A stretch of 64,000 nt of DNA from Rhodococcus sp. IEGM 1409 (GCF_030056735.1 NZ_JASHKN010000004.1:91412-155411); one strand, 5' to 3'. Shown: positions 27,584 to 36,636, counted from the stretch's first letter. The notes: generated from the sequence alone by a model not told the origin. Numbers and translations are program-made.

Positions 27584-28951
27584 TCAGAGATCTCGGAACA
27601 GGTACTGATCGGGATCCTCGGCGCCGAGCACGGGCGGCGACACCATCGGTAAATCGTCGACCATCGAATTTTCGTCGCCGGCATTGACGAGATACCCCGG
27701 TGTGGTGCGTGACGACTCGGCGTCCCGCGATCCGCTGCCCATCATTCCCCCGGGCGTCATTCCCCCGGGGGTCATACCTCCGCCGCCGACCGCCGCCGAA
27801 GTTGCACCCAGGCCGGGCGTTGCCGCCGGAACCGGTTGAACTGCAGCAACTCCCGCTGCGCCTCTCATCATTCCACCGCTCGCGCCGTTCCCACCCACCC
27901 ATGCTCCACCGGATCTCGCTGTCGCACCGGGTGACGGCGACCCGCCGGCTGCGAGTGACGTCGACGGATTACCTGCGCCCCACAGCTTGTCGACGCCGGT
28001 CGGAAGTCCGGCGCCTGCCTGCGCTGCCGAGGTCCGAACTGCGTCGGCGCCTGGGTGGGTGGAGTACGGTGCGTCGCCGGCATCGGTTGATGCAGACAGC
28101 TGCGACGCCGACGCAGCTGATGCCGATAGAGGTTGGGCGATCTGGCGGGCGGCGTCGGCGATTGTCTCCGGGCCGGCAAGATTGGCGATCGCCTCACTGA
28201 TCGGTGGAGTCGGAACGGGGATCGACCCGGCAAGGGCGTTCATGGCAGCGGTGTGCCCGAGCATTTCGCCGCGAGTCTGAGTCACCGCCGCGACGGCTGC
28301 CTGCATGTGTTCAGCTGCGGAGGCGAGCAACATCGCCTGCCCGGGTGGTGTCCACACGATAGGTGCAGCAGCCGCAACCGTGGTGGCGAAGGACTGCGCG
28401 ATCGCCGCGAGATTTGCATTGCCTCGCTGCACCGATTCCGCGGCGGCAACAGTGGTTTTCGATATCGCGGTTCCGCGTTCGCTCAGTTCTGCGCCGCTGT
28501 TCTGTGCGGATCGCGACAGTTCGGTCGCGGCGTCACTGCCGGTGCTGTTCCATGTCTGCCCCACCTCGGCGACCGCGCTTTTGGACAGTCCCATGGCTTG
28601 GTCGATCAGCGTGGACGCCTGGTTGAAGATGCCGACGGGATCGATGCCGGGAAAAGCGCCTGTGCCGAGACTCCTCACGAGTTCGATCAACGGCGCGAAC
28701 AGATCTTCGATTCCGGGGAGCGCCGGAACCGGTTTGCCCGCGAGCATCGAGTCGACCGCGTTGTTCGGCAGCGCCGGGGCCTGTGGAGTGCCGAGGAAGC
28801 TCGGTATCGACGGCAGGCTCGGAAGTGACGCGAGCAAATCCGAGAGATCCTCGAGCACAGACAAGGTCAGTGCCGGGTCCGGCGCACCACCTTGAAGGAG
28901 TTCGAGGACCGTAGTCGATTCGTCTTCGGTGTTGACGCGATCGGTGTTCAC
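27584..28951 (-). CDS. Large Ala/Gly-rich type VII secretion-associated protein (EspA/EspB/PPE-like)
   Basis: The 455-residue protein has no signal peptide. An N-terminal Pro/Leu-rich part (LASLPSLPSIPSFLG) leads into a long helical region (QASTLIDQAMGLSKSAVAEV, QTWNSTGSDAATELSRS, EHMQAAVAAVTQTRGEML) and a low-complexity Gly/Met/Pro tail with a repeated GGMTPGGMTPGGMM. The QTWNS turn resembles the WxG turn of ESX substrates. It is coupled to the EspC-like gene by a GTGA overlap, the arrangement of secreted pairs in Mycobacteriales. Exact family uncertain; no ESX machinery gene lies in the window. Confidence 0.6.
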   Translation of the reverse strand: MNTDRVNTEDESTTVLELLQGGAPDPALTLSVLEDLSDLLASLPSLPSIPSFLGTPQAPALPNNAVDSMLAGKPVPALPGIEDLFAPLIELVRSLGTGAFPGIDPVGIFNQASTLIDQAMGLSKSAVAEVGQTWNSTGSDAATELSRSAQNSGAELSERGTAISKTTVAAAESVQRGNANLAAIAQSFATTVAAAAPIVWTPPGQAMLLASAAEHMQAAVAAVTQTRGEMLGHTAAMNALAGSIPVPTPPISEAIANLAGPETIADAARQIAQPLSASAASASQLSASTDAGDAPYSTHPGADAVRTSAAQAGAGLPTGVDKLWGAGNPSTSLAAGGSPSPGATARSGGAWVGGNGASGGMMRGAAGVAAVQPVPAATPGLGATSAAVGGGGMTPGGMTPGGMMGSGSRDAESSRTTPGYLVNAGDENSMVDDLPMVSPPVLGAEDPDQYLFRDL

Positions 28952-29277
28952 GCTCTCACACTCGTCGATCCAGCTGCGCCGGTCAGATCTGACGCGATTG
29001 CATGGTCTGTCGTGTCGTAGGCCTGTGCGGCTGCACCGGCAGTCGCCGCGTTGCCGGCGTAGAACGTAGCGAGTGCTGCTACATCTTTGGTGTGTGTGGC
29101 CTGAGCGCGCGCGAATGCTTCGAGAAATTCGATCCCCACGGGGCCAACGGCCGGTGCGACGGCCGCGATGTTGGCGCCCAGATCGACGACGGCGGCCTGC
29201 GCGATGTGTCCTGCCGCTTCGGCCGACGTCGAGCCGTACTTACGGATGTCGTCAGTGACGACAGTCAATTCGCTCAT
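28948..29277 (-). CDS. EspC-like type VII secretion target
   Basis: The 109-residue protein has two predicted helices, no signal peptide and a C-terminal Y-x3-D motif (AYDTTD), the type VII secretion signal. MSELTVVTDDIRKYGSTSAE at the start and FARAQATHTKDVAALATFYA fit the ESX-1 secretion-associated EspC family (PF10824). ATG 29277 is favoured: the GGGGGG at 29283-29288 is five bases upstream; ATG 29280 is adjacent. The frame extends far upstream but overlaps the divergent gene. It probably forms a helical heterodimer with the coupled partner. Confidence 0.75.
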   Translation of the reverse strand: MSELTVVTDDIRKYGSTSAEAAGHIAQAAVVDLGANIAAVAPAVGPVGIEFLEAFARAQATHTKDVAALATFYAGNAATAGAAAQAYDTTDHAIASDLTGAAGSTSVRA

Positions 29278-29449
29278 CATTACCCCCCAGTTGGTAAGCG
29301 TCGTGAGAACTGTATCGGCCAGAGTCCGCCCTTGCACGGAGAGAACGCGACTTCCCCAGCAGTTCCGGACAACTTGGACGAAGTGGCAGAGATTACATTC
29401 GGATCCGGTGGTGGTATTGCGGGTGCGATCGATTTGGCACACTCGAACC

Positions 29450-30238
29450 ATGCGAACCGCTTCGGACGTCATCCTCCGACTCACGTCCGATCCAGCTCGT
29501 TCGGGACTGGTGATGGATTTCGACGGTGTGCTTGCACCCATCGTCGATGATCCGTCGGCGAGTGCACTCCTGCCGGGCGCCGAGGATGTGCTCGCGACTC
29601 TGACGAAGCACCTCGGTGTAGTCGGCCTGCTTTCGGGGCGGCCGGTGTCGTTTCTGCGAGAACGGCTGAGTCTGGATTCGGTTGTACTCATGGGTTCCTA
29701 CGGCGTCGAAACGTGGACCGAAAACGGAATCGACGTGCTTCCGGCCGTCGCGGCGTTCAGTGATGCCGTCGCTGAAGCAGAAGCCGAACTGCGCCGCTTG
29801 TTCGACTCTCCGGCAGTTCCTGGCATCCATGTCGAGAGCAAAGGCCTTGCGGTGGCCGTGCATTGGCGTCGGGCTGCCGATCGAGCGTCCGCGCAGCGCC
29901 TGGTGGAAGCAGCGACAACAGAAATCGCGAGCCGGACCGGGTTGCATCGTGAGCCCGGCAAGCTGGTCGAAGAATTGCGCCCACCCGTCAAGGAGGACAA
30001 GGGGACAGGTCTTCTTCGTGCGATCGAGGCGGCGGGAGTCGACGTCGTCGCGTACGCAGGTGACGACCGCGGCGATCTACCAGCATTTGCTGCGGCCATC
30101 GCATCCGGGGGAGAAGCGCTGGTGGTCAAGGGCGATGACATTGCACCAGAAGTTGCCGCCGTCGACGGCGTCCAGTTCGACGGCCCGCAGGCATTCCTGG
30201 GTTGGATGAAAGAGCTTGCCGCGCAACTCGAACGCTGA
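29450..30238 (+). CDS. otsB: Trehalose-phosphatase-like HAD hydrolase
   Basis: The 262-residue HAD-IIB protein has motif I MDFDGVLAPIVDD (nucleophile and general-acid Asp), motif II GLLSGRPV, a motif III Lys in PPVKEDKGTGLL, and motif IV AGDDRGDLPAF. This matches OtsB, which dephosphorylates trehalose-6-phosphate to trehalose, the sugar later used for mycolate transfer. No otsA is adjacent. ATG 29450; ribosome site weak. The frame is open upstream but that part lies over the EspC gene. Confidence 0.8.
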   Translation: MRTASDVILRLTSDPARSGLVMDFDGVLAPIVDDPSASALLPGAEDVLATLTKHLGVVGLLSGRPVSFLRERLSLDSVVLMGSYGVETWTENGIDVLPAVAAFSDAVAEAEAELRRLFDSPAVPGIHVESKGLAVAVHWRRAADRASAQRLVEAATTEIASRTGLHREPGKLVEELRPPVKEDKGTGLLRAIEAAGVDVVAYAGDDRGDLPAFAAAIASGGEALVVKGDDIAPEVAAVDGVQFDGPQAFLGWMKELAAQLER

Positions 30239-30256
30239 AGCGTGAGGTCAGTCCGC

Positions 30257-30539
30257 CAGGAACTCGACTAGCGTACACTGTAAAGGGCAAAGGGGCCCCA
30301 CGGAACGAGTGTCCGACGATTGTTGCGCGTTCGATTTCGAGCACGTCGAGCATGACCTTCAGGTCGTCGATCACAGTGTTGAGAGTGGCGCGGTGGCCTT
30401 CCTTCAAGTCGTCGAACCTTCGATGTTCAACTCCGGCGCCATGCAGGAAGACCACACATTTTCGGTCGAGCGCCGGCGTGCGCAATACACGCATTTCGGT
30501 GCTCGGAGTGGAAATGGTCTGGGTTGTCAGAGTCTGCAT
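30257..30539 (-). pseudogene. Remnant of an alpha/beta-hydrolase gene
   Basis: The ATG at 30539 starts a frame with the first beta strands and oxyanion segment of an alpha/beta hydrolase (CVVFLHGAGVEHRRFDDL) followed abruptly by DDLKVMLDVLEIERATIVGHSFRGA, the nucleophile-elbow region (normally GHSxGG). The segment that should lie between them (the DxRGxGxS part, about 30-40 residues) is missing, and everything after the elbow, including the catalytic Asp and His, is lost. An internal deletion plus truncation leaves a dead gene. Confidence 0.7.
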
Positions 30540-30616
30540 CGCTGTCCGTTGCCATTCGAATAGAAGTGAGCCTTCCTAATTTGTGGGGACCGTGGGTTCT
30601 GCCAAAGCAAAAACAA

Positions 30617-30641
30617 CCGCACCGGAAGGGTTCCGGTGCGG
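30617..30641 (-). terminator. Intrinsic terminator of the ABC transporter operon
   Basis: CCGCACCGGAA / TTCCGGTGCGG, an 11-bp perfect stem with a GGG loop; read on the minus strand it is followed by a T-rich stretch (GTTGTTTTTGC). It lies 32 bases after the permease stop. Confidence 0.88.
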
Positions 30642-30673
30642 CCAGTTCTGGTCATGGTTAGTTTGTGACTCGG

Positions 30674-31465
30674 TCAGGCGTCGCGCTTGTTGACGACAGC
30701 GATGCTGATTCCGAATATCACCAGAACAAATGCTGCGAAGTAGAACAGGCTTCCCCAAGGGCCCCAATGGAAATTGGTGCTCGAACCCGAAGAGAGGAAG
30801 TGGTCGGCGTTGGCGAATGGGAGGAACGGTGTGACGTTTCTTCCGAAGGATCCGAACATGCCGAACAGGCTCTCGATGAGGAGTGGCCACAGTAGCAGTA
30901 GTGCAATAGCGCCGGCGGACTGACGCAGGAGTGCTCCCACGGCAATAGCAAGGGCGACGCAGAGGAACGCGAAGATCGGTACGCCGTAAACGGCGCGCCA
31001 GGCATCGGCACTGTCGAGCGCCAGATTGGTGGAACCTTCAGAGCCTGCAGCAGCTTTGGTGATGAACACCGCGCCCAGCATGAGAACGAAGGACAGCACC
31101 GCGCCGAAAGCCCCGATCAGGCCGGCTTTGGCGATCAGAACCGAAGCCCGACTCGGGATGGCTTGGAAGGTAGTACGGATGATGCCGAAGCGGTACTCGC
31201 TGGTGATCGCGAGGGCCGCCATGATCATCAGGACCATGACGCCGAATCCGGATACTCCTAGCCCCGCGTCATTGAACGTGGGGAGAAACTTCTCGAAATC
31301 AGGAGTTCCCGTAGCGGCTTCATCGTTGTACGCCTGAATGCTCGAACTTGACGAACGCCCGATCATCCAGGCGACGCCCAACCCTAGGACGATGATTGTA
31401 ATCGTGCACCACAGCGGCGACTTGGTCGTGGTGATCTTGATACGTTCAGCACTGAGAACAGCCAT
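30674..31465 (-). CDS. ABC transporter permease
   Basis: The 263-residue protein has six transmembrane segments and the ABC-2-type pattern of drug/lantibiotic exporter permeases (RIKITTTKSPLWCTI at the start; AITSEYRFGIIRTTFQAIPSR coupling helix). It pairs with the ATPase just upstream: its ATG shares a base with the ATPase stop (TAATG). The substrate is unknown. Confidence 0.88.
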   Translation of the reverse strand: MAVLSAERIKITTTKSPLWCTITIIVLGLGVAWMIGRSSSSSIQAYNDEAATGTPDFEKFLPTFNDAGLGVSGFGVMVLMIMAALAITSEYRFGIIRTTFQAIPSRASVLIAKAGLIGAFGAVLSFVLMLGAVFITKAAAGSEGSTNLALDSADAWRAVYGVPIFAFLCVALAIAVGALLRQSAGAIALLLLWPLLIESLFGMFGSFGRNVTPFLPFANADHFLSSGSSTNFHWGPWGSLFYFAAFVLVIFGISIAVVNKRDA

Positions 31466-32439
31466 TACAGTGCACCTCCCATAGCGTTCTGTGTGTTTGC
31501 GTGGTGTGCACCAGCACCCGGATCGACACCGGACGCGTGGTACTGGACATCGTCTCCGGTCAACTTCATGAACGCATCCTCGAGCGACCCCTGCACAGAC
31601 GCCAACTCGTACAACACGATTCCCTGCGAACCAGCCACACCGCCGATCACATCGGTGGTCGAATCCACCACCACCAACACCGGCTCCGAGCCTGAATGGT
31701 CCTCGCGGACAGTCAGTCCGTGGGCAGTCAATGCGGCATGGAGAGCGTCCAATTGTGGGCTGCGCACCCGCACAGTCGACTCCGACGAACGATCCACGAA
31801 CTCCTTCACCGTCGAATCAGAAATCAACCGACCCCGGCCGATCACCACCAACTGCTCCGCCGTCAACGCCATCTCCGAGAGAAGGTGACTCGACACGAGC
31901 ACGGTGCGACCCTCGGTCGCCAACCGCTGCATGAACTTACGAATCCAGACGATGCCCTCCGGATCGAGACCGTTGACCGGCTCGTCGAACAACAACACCT
32001 TCGGATCACCCAACAACGCACCCGCCAACCCCAGACGCTGCGACATACCCAACGAGAACCCGCCGGCCTTCTTGCCCGCCACCTCGGACAATCCGACCAA
32101 CCCGAGCACCTCGTCGACGCGGGACTTCGGGATCCCGTTCGAGGCGGCCATCCACTGCAGATGCGCCCGCGCACTGCGATTGGGGTGCACCCACTTCGCA
32201 TCCAACAACGCCCCCACCGTCCGCAACGGCGTCGTCAACTCGCGGTACGGCTTGCCGTCGATCAACGCCGAACCCGACGTCGGCTGATCCAAACCCAGAA
32301 TCATCCGCATCGTCGTCGACTTGCCTGCACCGTTCGGGCCCAGAAAGCCCGTCACGATGCCCGGCTTGACCGTGAACGACAAATCGTCCACCGCTTTCGT
32401 CGGTCCGTAAACCTTGGTCAATCCCCTCAGTTCAATCAT
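31465..32439 (-). CDS. ABC transporter ATP-binding protein
   Basis: The 324-residue ATPase has Walker A GPNGAGKSTT, signature LGMSQRLGLAGAL, Walker B VLLFDEPVNGLDP and the switch His in VSSHLLSEM; the C-terminal 100 residues form the extra domain found in BcrA/DrrA-type exporter ATPases. It ends coupled to the permease, and a T-containing hairpin closes the operon. No ribosome site is visible before the ATG, so it may be leaderless. Substrate unknown. Confidence 0.92.
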   Translation of the reverse strand: MIELRGLTKVYGPTKAVDDLSFTVKPGIVTGFLGPNGAGKSTTMRMILGLDQPTSGSALIDGKPYRELTTPLRTVGALLDAKWVHPNRSARAHLQWMAASNGIPKSRVDEVLGLVGLSEVAGKKAGGFSLGMSQRLGLAGALLGDPKVLLFDEPVNGLDPEGIVWIRKFMQRLATEGRTVLVSSHLLSEMALTAEQLVVIGRGRLISDSTVKEFVDRSSESTVRVRSPQLDALHAALTAHGLTVREDHSGSEPVLVVVDSTTDVIGGVAGSQGIVLYELASVQGSLEDAFMKLTGDDVQYHASGVDPGAGAHHANTQNAMGGAL

Positions 32440-32520
32440 GAGGAGAACTGTGCCCTACCGGGACTGACCAGCGCATCGGTCCGGAGGATGACATGAACCC
32501 TGAGATGTGGAGACGGCAGT

Positions 32521-33579
32521 TCAGGGAAAACCCTGTCCTCGACCGGATCTCGGAACAGCCGCTATATGAGGGTAGGGCGCGTCGAAGTCGCCGTCGAACA
32601 ATCGCCAGTAGAAGGCGTTCATCTCCGCAGCGGCAGGTGCGTGGCGGGTCAAGATCGCGGCCACCTCCGGTGCCACATCGCCCGGGATATGACCTGTGGC
32701 GCACCGGCGTACGTACTCGTTGCGGGCGACTGGTCCGCCGCTCGTCGGCCTCGGTACCCCGCAGACCTCGGTCACCAACCAGTTGACCAGAAGCATGGCG
32801 GCGTAGTCGGCGTCATGAGTGGCATGACTCCGGGCGAAGTCGTGCTCGGCAGTCGACAGGTCGAAGTGAGGCGATGTGGCCAGTCCGAAGTCGCTGAGAT
32901 AGATCCGCTCCATGTCGGTGCGCATATTGCCGAAATGTCCGTCCATGTGCAGCAACTGTCGATCGCGTAAGAACGCCACGATCTCCGATAACTGTCGCTC
33001 GACTTCGGCAGCCTTGCCGGCCGGGTTGTCTTGCAGCCAATCCGATATCGGGTGTGCGATGTACTCGCAGAACAGAACGAGGCTGCATGGTGCAGCCGCG
33101 AGCGCCTCGAGGCGTGCCCGCACTGCCGGGCTGCCTCCCTGAGCGGCAAGCACCGCGTCGATGTCGGCATGTTCGGACGCAACAGGCGAGCGGTCGGGCA
33201 ACACCCGCCAGTGGTAAAGCATTGGGAACGACTGTGTTTCGCCGGCCAGAACCGCATCGGTGACGATGACGTTTGCGGCGAGCTCTCGCCAGGCGTTGAA
33301 GCTCGGGCCCCCAATGCCGTACTGGCAGAACATGGGTAGGTCGAAGAGGTTGGAAGTGGAGCCCACGTCGGCGAGCTCTCGTTCGCTCAATGGAATGCGT
33401 TTGGTGAATACCGGAACGCCGTTGAGCCTGTTTTCGCCGACACTGACGATTCCTGCGGCGCCGCCCACTCCGACACTCGAATCTTGAGCAGTGTCTACCA
33501 GCTGGGCCAGGTCGGCATCGTTCTGGGAAGACAGGAATCCCGATAGTTTTCGGTACCGGTCAGCCCTGACGTCTGTCAT
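32521..33579 (-). CDS. Protein-kinase-like protein
   Basis: The 352-residue protein keeps the core of the protein-kinase-like fold: a VFTKRIPLSERE segment with a candidate ATP-binding Lys, the catalytic loop HMDGHFGN (catalytic Asp and metal-binding Asn) and a DFGLA metal motif (YLSDFGLATS). It lacks a canonical glycine-rich loop and the HRD form, closer to small-molecule/atypical kinases than to PknB-type kinases. Substrate unknown. It is coupled by ATGA to the NTF2-like gene upstream, an uncommon partnership. Confidence 0.75.
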   Translation of the reverse strand: MTDVRADRYRKLSGFLSSQNDADLAQLVDTAQDSSVGVGGAAGIVSVGENRLNGVPVFTKRIPLSERELADVGSTSNLFDLPMFCQYGIGGPSFNAWRELAANVIVTDAVLAGETQSFPMLYHWRVLPDRSPVASEHADIDAVLAAQGGSPAVRARLEALAAAPCSLVLFCEYIAHPISDWLQDNPAGKAAEVERQLSEIVAFLRDRQLLHMDGHFGNMRTDMERIYLSDFGLATSPHFDLSTAEHDFARSHATHDADYAAMLLVNWLVTEVCGVPRPTSGGPVARNEYVRRCATGHIPGDVAPEVAAILTRHAPAAAEMNAFYWRLFDGDFDAPYPHIAAVPRSGRGQGFP

Positions 33580-34079
33580 TCCATGACTGTGCCACAGGTT
33601 CGTCCGGCTTCGATTTCGCGAAGCCGCTTGTCGAAGTCACCGATTCTGGCCGTGTCCTCGTAATAGTCCTCCTGCTCGATGATCTTCCCCCACTTGGTTC
33701 GAACGAGAAGCACTGTCCGATTTTGGTATATGACGGAGCCGTTGGGGCCGAGCGCTCGGTCATTGAAACGCGCGAGCAGAGTCATGCGCCAGAGTGGACC
33801 ACCGAAATACGCTTCGGTGACTTCACCTTGAAGCCCGGCGGCGACGAATTCCTGGAGAAATTTCGCAATGTGGTCCCTTCCGTCGTGCACGCCGGCCCAC
33901 CGATGATCGCCGTCGGCGAATCTCAGTACTGCGTCACGGTGATATGAGCCCAGTAGCGGACGGTAGTTCCCGCAGTTGAGCGCCCGGACGTCGCGCCTGA
34001 ACTTGAAGAGCAAGGCTTTGCGCAGTAGCGATCGGGAGACGATCGCCGTTCCGAGGCCGGCCGCAAACCATCGTTTCAT
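33576..34079 (-). CDS. NTF2-like/SnoaL-like protein
   Basis: The 167-residue protein has a short basic, hydrophobic N-terminus (MKRWFAAGLGTAIVSRS) and an NTF2-like alpha+beta core (LGSYHRDAVLRFADGDHRWA, HDGRDHIAKFLQEFV, WGKIIEQEDYYEDTARI). The fold serves in enzymes (ketosteroid isomerase, polyketide cyclase) and in binding proteins. ATG 34079 matches the family size; the longer frame crosses the divergent promoter. It is the first cistron with the kinase-like gene and divergent from the TetR-KstD-like operon, which hints at a link to steroid-like substrates. Confidence 0.68.
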   Translation of the reverse strand: MKRWFAAGLGTAIVSRSLLRKALLFKFRRDVRALNCGNYRPLLGSYHRDAVLRFADGDHRWAGVHDGRDHIAKFLQEFVAAGLQGEVTEAYFGGPLWRMTLLARFNDRALGPNGSVIYQNRTVLLVRTKWGKIIEQEDYYEDTARIGDFDKRLREIEAGRTCGTVME

Positions 34080-34173
34080 CTTCGAAGCTTGTCGTGGAAT
34101 CGAATGCCCTGTCAACGAGACGCTGGGGTAGGAAATGCTGGAGTCGGCCGAAATCTGACAGTAGATTGGATAT

Positions 34174-34188
34174 TGACAGTAACTGTCA
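34174..34188. promoter_or_regulatory. Palindromic operator TGACAGT-A-ACTGTCA
   Basis: A perfect 7-bp inverted repeat around a central A, in the divergent region between the NTF2-like gene and TetR. A further TGACAGTA half-site lies at 34156-34163. A CATAAT at 34186-34191 could be a -10 element overlapped by the operator. It is the obvious binding site for the adjacent TetR protein. Confidence 0.65.
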
Positions 34189-34252
34189 TAATGGGTGAGA
34201 CTCGCATTATCGAGAGTGGCCGGATCTCGGCCGAGGCGAGAGGGCGTTGCTG

Positions 34253-34873
34253 ATGTCACTACGGGAGAGACAGCGGTTGCAGGTGCGAGCAGACATTCAA
34301 CGTGCGGCATTCGAACTGTTCGCGCGTGACGGTTTCGAAGACGTGACCACCGAGCAGATTGCGTCGGCGGCGGGGGTGTCGGCGAGCACGTACTTTCGGC
34401 ACGTTCGTAACAAGGAGGATCTGCTGTTGGATCCGGTCAGGCAGGGCGGTGCCGGAATCGTGACACTGCTCGAGGATCGCCCGGCATCCGAGTCGGCTGA
34501 TCTCGCGATCTCACGGGCAATCCTCGAGCGTTCCAATGCTTTCGAGTCCTCGGAGATCGATCAGTGGCGATCGGCGTTCCGTACCGCGCCACACCTGATG
34601 GATCGAGTCGCGCTGATCGCGCCCGAACATCGTGATCGGTTGGTCGAGTTGGTGGCACAACGTATGCAACTCGATCCGGAAAACGACAGCCGCCCAGGAC
34701 TTCTCGTTCATTTGATGTTGGCTGCGGCGGAGTTCGGCTATCGGCAATGGATACGTAACCCCCAAAAGCGCGGGGCATCACTTCCGGTGTGCGTCGAGGG
34801 GGCGCTCGATGCCGTTCGAGGATCCCGGTGGCACACGCAGGACGAAGATGACACGAAAGGTCGTGACCAGTGA
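34253..34873 (+). CDS. TetR-family transcriptional regulator
   Basis: The 206-residue protein has an N-terminal helix-turn-helix (IQRAAFELFARDGFEDVTTEQ, SASTYFRHVRNKEDL) and a helical ligand-binding C-terminal domain of unknown ligand. ATG 34253 (TTG 34247 is an alternative). Its stop shares a base with the ATG of the flavoprotein gene (TGATG), so it is co-expressed with the enzyme and probably represses both this operon and the divergent pair through the palindrome at 34174. Confidence 0.9.
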   Translation: MSLRERQRLQVRADIQRAAFELFARDGFEDVTTEQIASAAGVSASTYFRHVRNKEDLLLDPVRQGGAGIVTLLEDRPASESADLAISRAILERSNAFESSEIDQWRSAFRTAPHLMDRVALIAPEHRDRLVELVAQRMQLDPENDSRPGLLVHLMLAAAEFGYRQWIRNPQKRGASLPVCVEGALDAVRGSRWHTQDEDDTKGRDQ

Positions 34874-36636
34874 TGGACGAGAACTCTCAGGGCGCCGTGC
34901 CGCCCGTAGTAGATGTGCCCGTAGTGGATGTGGTTGTTGTCGGATCGGGGGCGGCCGGCATGTCCGCAGCCATCACCGCAGCCCGCAACGGACTCTCGAC
35001 GATACTCGTGGAGAAGTCCGAATACTGGGGCGGTTCGTCGTCCCGGTCCGGGGGCGGAGTGTGGATTCCGGGAAATTCGATACTTCGCCGCGAGGCGCCG
35101 GCAGACGATATCGACTCTGCGCGAACCTATCTGAAGAGCATTGTCGGCGAGGACGCGGACACCGATCGCATTGACACGTATATCGATCGAGGTCCCGAAG
35201 CCCTCGATTTCCTGATCAGGCATTCCGCTCTGGAGCTCGAATGGGTGAAGGGTTACTCCGACTACTTTCCCGAGGCGCCCGGCGGACTTGCAAGCGGGCG
35301 ATCGTGCGAACCGCGTCCGTTCGACGCGCGAGCACTGGGCGACGATCTCGCGACACTTCATCCGCCGTACATGAAGGTTCCGCTCAACATGGTTGTCCAA
35401 CAATCTGACTACCGTTGGCTGAGCACGGGGATTCGGCATTGGCGCGGGCCGGTACGAATGCTTCGGGTGGGAATGAGATCCCTGGCCGCGAAGGCCAGGA
35501 AGAAGAAGCTGATCGGGCTCGGACCAGCACTCATGGCGGAACTGATGCTCGGAGTTCGGGAAGCCGGAGTGCCGGTGAAGCTCGGAACGAAGCTTGTGGA
35601 TTTGGTTACCGACAGTGGACGTGTGGTGGGCGTGCGACTCGAGTCCGGGGGAGTACAGACAACGCTGCACGCGCGATGCGGCGTCATCCTCGCGTGCGGC
35701 GGTTTCGACAACAACGACGACATGCGCAGCGAATATCAGCGTCGACCGAGTAGTGCGCAGTGGACTCTCGGGGCGCCGACAAATACCGGGGACGGTATCC
35801 GCGCAGCTCTGGGCGTCGGCGCAGCAATTTCGTACATGGACGACGCGTGGTGGGCGCCGTCGATTCCACTGCCCAAGGGCCCGTGGTTCGCCTTGGCGGA
35901 ACGTTCGTTACCGCGCAGTCTGATGGTCAACGCCGGCGGGAATCGGTTCATGAACGAGTCACTTCCCTACGTCGAAGCGGCGCACGCAATGTTCGGCGGA
36001 AAACATGGCCGAGGTGACGGCCCTGCCGAGAACATCCCGGCCTGGCTGATTTTCGATCAGACTTACCGTGACCGTTACCTGTTCGCAGGAGTTCCGGCGC
36101 GCGGGCCGATACCTCGGTCGTGGATCGAATCGGGCGCGATTGTGCGAGCCGGATCGATTGCCGAACTCGCTGCCGAGATCGGAGTACCAGTGGATGCGTT
36201 GTCGGCGACGATCACACGATTCAACAGTTATGCGCGCGACGGAGTTGATCGCGACTTCGGCCGGGGGACAAGTAAATACGACCATTACTACGGTGACTGC
36301 ACCAACAAGCCCAATCCCAGCCTCGGAGAACTCACCAAGGGGCCGTTCTACGCGGCGAAGATGGTCCCGGGCGATCTGGGAACCAAGGGCGGTATCAACA
36401 CGGACGCTCGCGCGCGGGCGCTTCGCACGGACGGTTCGGTCATCGGCGGCCTCTATGCCGCCGGTAACACCAGTTCGCCGGTGATGGGTCATACCTATGC
36501 AGGCCCTGGCGCAACTATCGGTCCCGCAATGGTTTTCGGCTATCTGGCGGCACTCGACGCGGCCGCACGTTCTTCTGACGGCAGTGAGCTAGAGGCAGGC
36601 GAGCGAACAAATGGTTTGGCAGATCGACGCCGATAG
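34873..36636 (+). CDS. KstD-like FAD-dependent oxidoreductase (3-ketosteroid delta-1-dehydrogenase family)
   Basis: The 587-residue flavoprotein has an N-terminal FAD-binding motif (VVVGSGAAGMSAAITAARNG, Glu of VEKSEYWGG), RSGGGVWIPGN, NRFMNESLPYVEAAHAMF, and C-terminal YAAGNTSSPVMGHTYAGPGAT. The last Tyr and the Gly four residues later correspond to the Tyr487/Gly491 pair that holds the C3 keto group in Rhodococcus KSTD1; a Tyr-rich stretch (YSDYFPEAPGG) fits the catalytic Tyr near residue 119. Likely a steroid or related ketone dehydrogenase; subfamily not certain. Coupled to TetR. Confidence 0.8.
   Translation: MDENSQGAVPPVVDVPVVDVVVVGSGAAGMSAAITAARNGLSTILVEKSEYWGGSSSRSGGGVWIPGNSILRREAPADDIDSARTYLKSIVGEDADTDRIDTYIDRGPEALDFLIRHSALELEWVKGYSDYFPEAPGGLASGRSCEPRPFDARALGDDLATLHPPYMKVPLNMVVQQSDYRWLSTGIRHWRGPVRMLRVGMRSLAAKARKKKLIGLGPALMAELMLGVREAGVPVKLGTKLVDLVTDSGRVVGVRLESGGVQTTLHARCGVILACGGFDNNDDMRSEYQRRPSSAQWTLGAPTNTGDGIRAALGVGAAISYMDDAWWAPSIPLPKGPWFALAERSLPRSLMVNAGGNRFMNESLPYVEAAHAMFGGKHGRGDGPAENIPAWLIFDQTYRDRYLFAGVPARGPIPRSWIESGAIVRAGSIAELAAEIGVPVDALSATITRFNSYARDGVDRDFGRGTSKYDHYYGDCTNKPNPSLGELTKGPFYAAKMVPGDLGTKGGINTDARARALRTDGSVIGGLYAAGNTSSPVMGHTYAGPGATIGPAMVFGYLAALDAAARSSDGSELEAGERTNGLADRRR

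Noticed and set aside
32522..32535. Small hairpin CAGGG-AAAA-CCCTG at the kinase-like stop codon
   Set aside because: A 5-bp stem is too short to be called a terminator.
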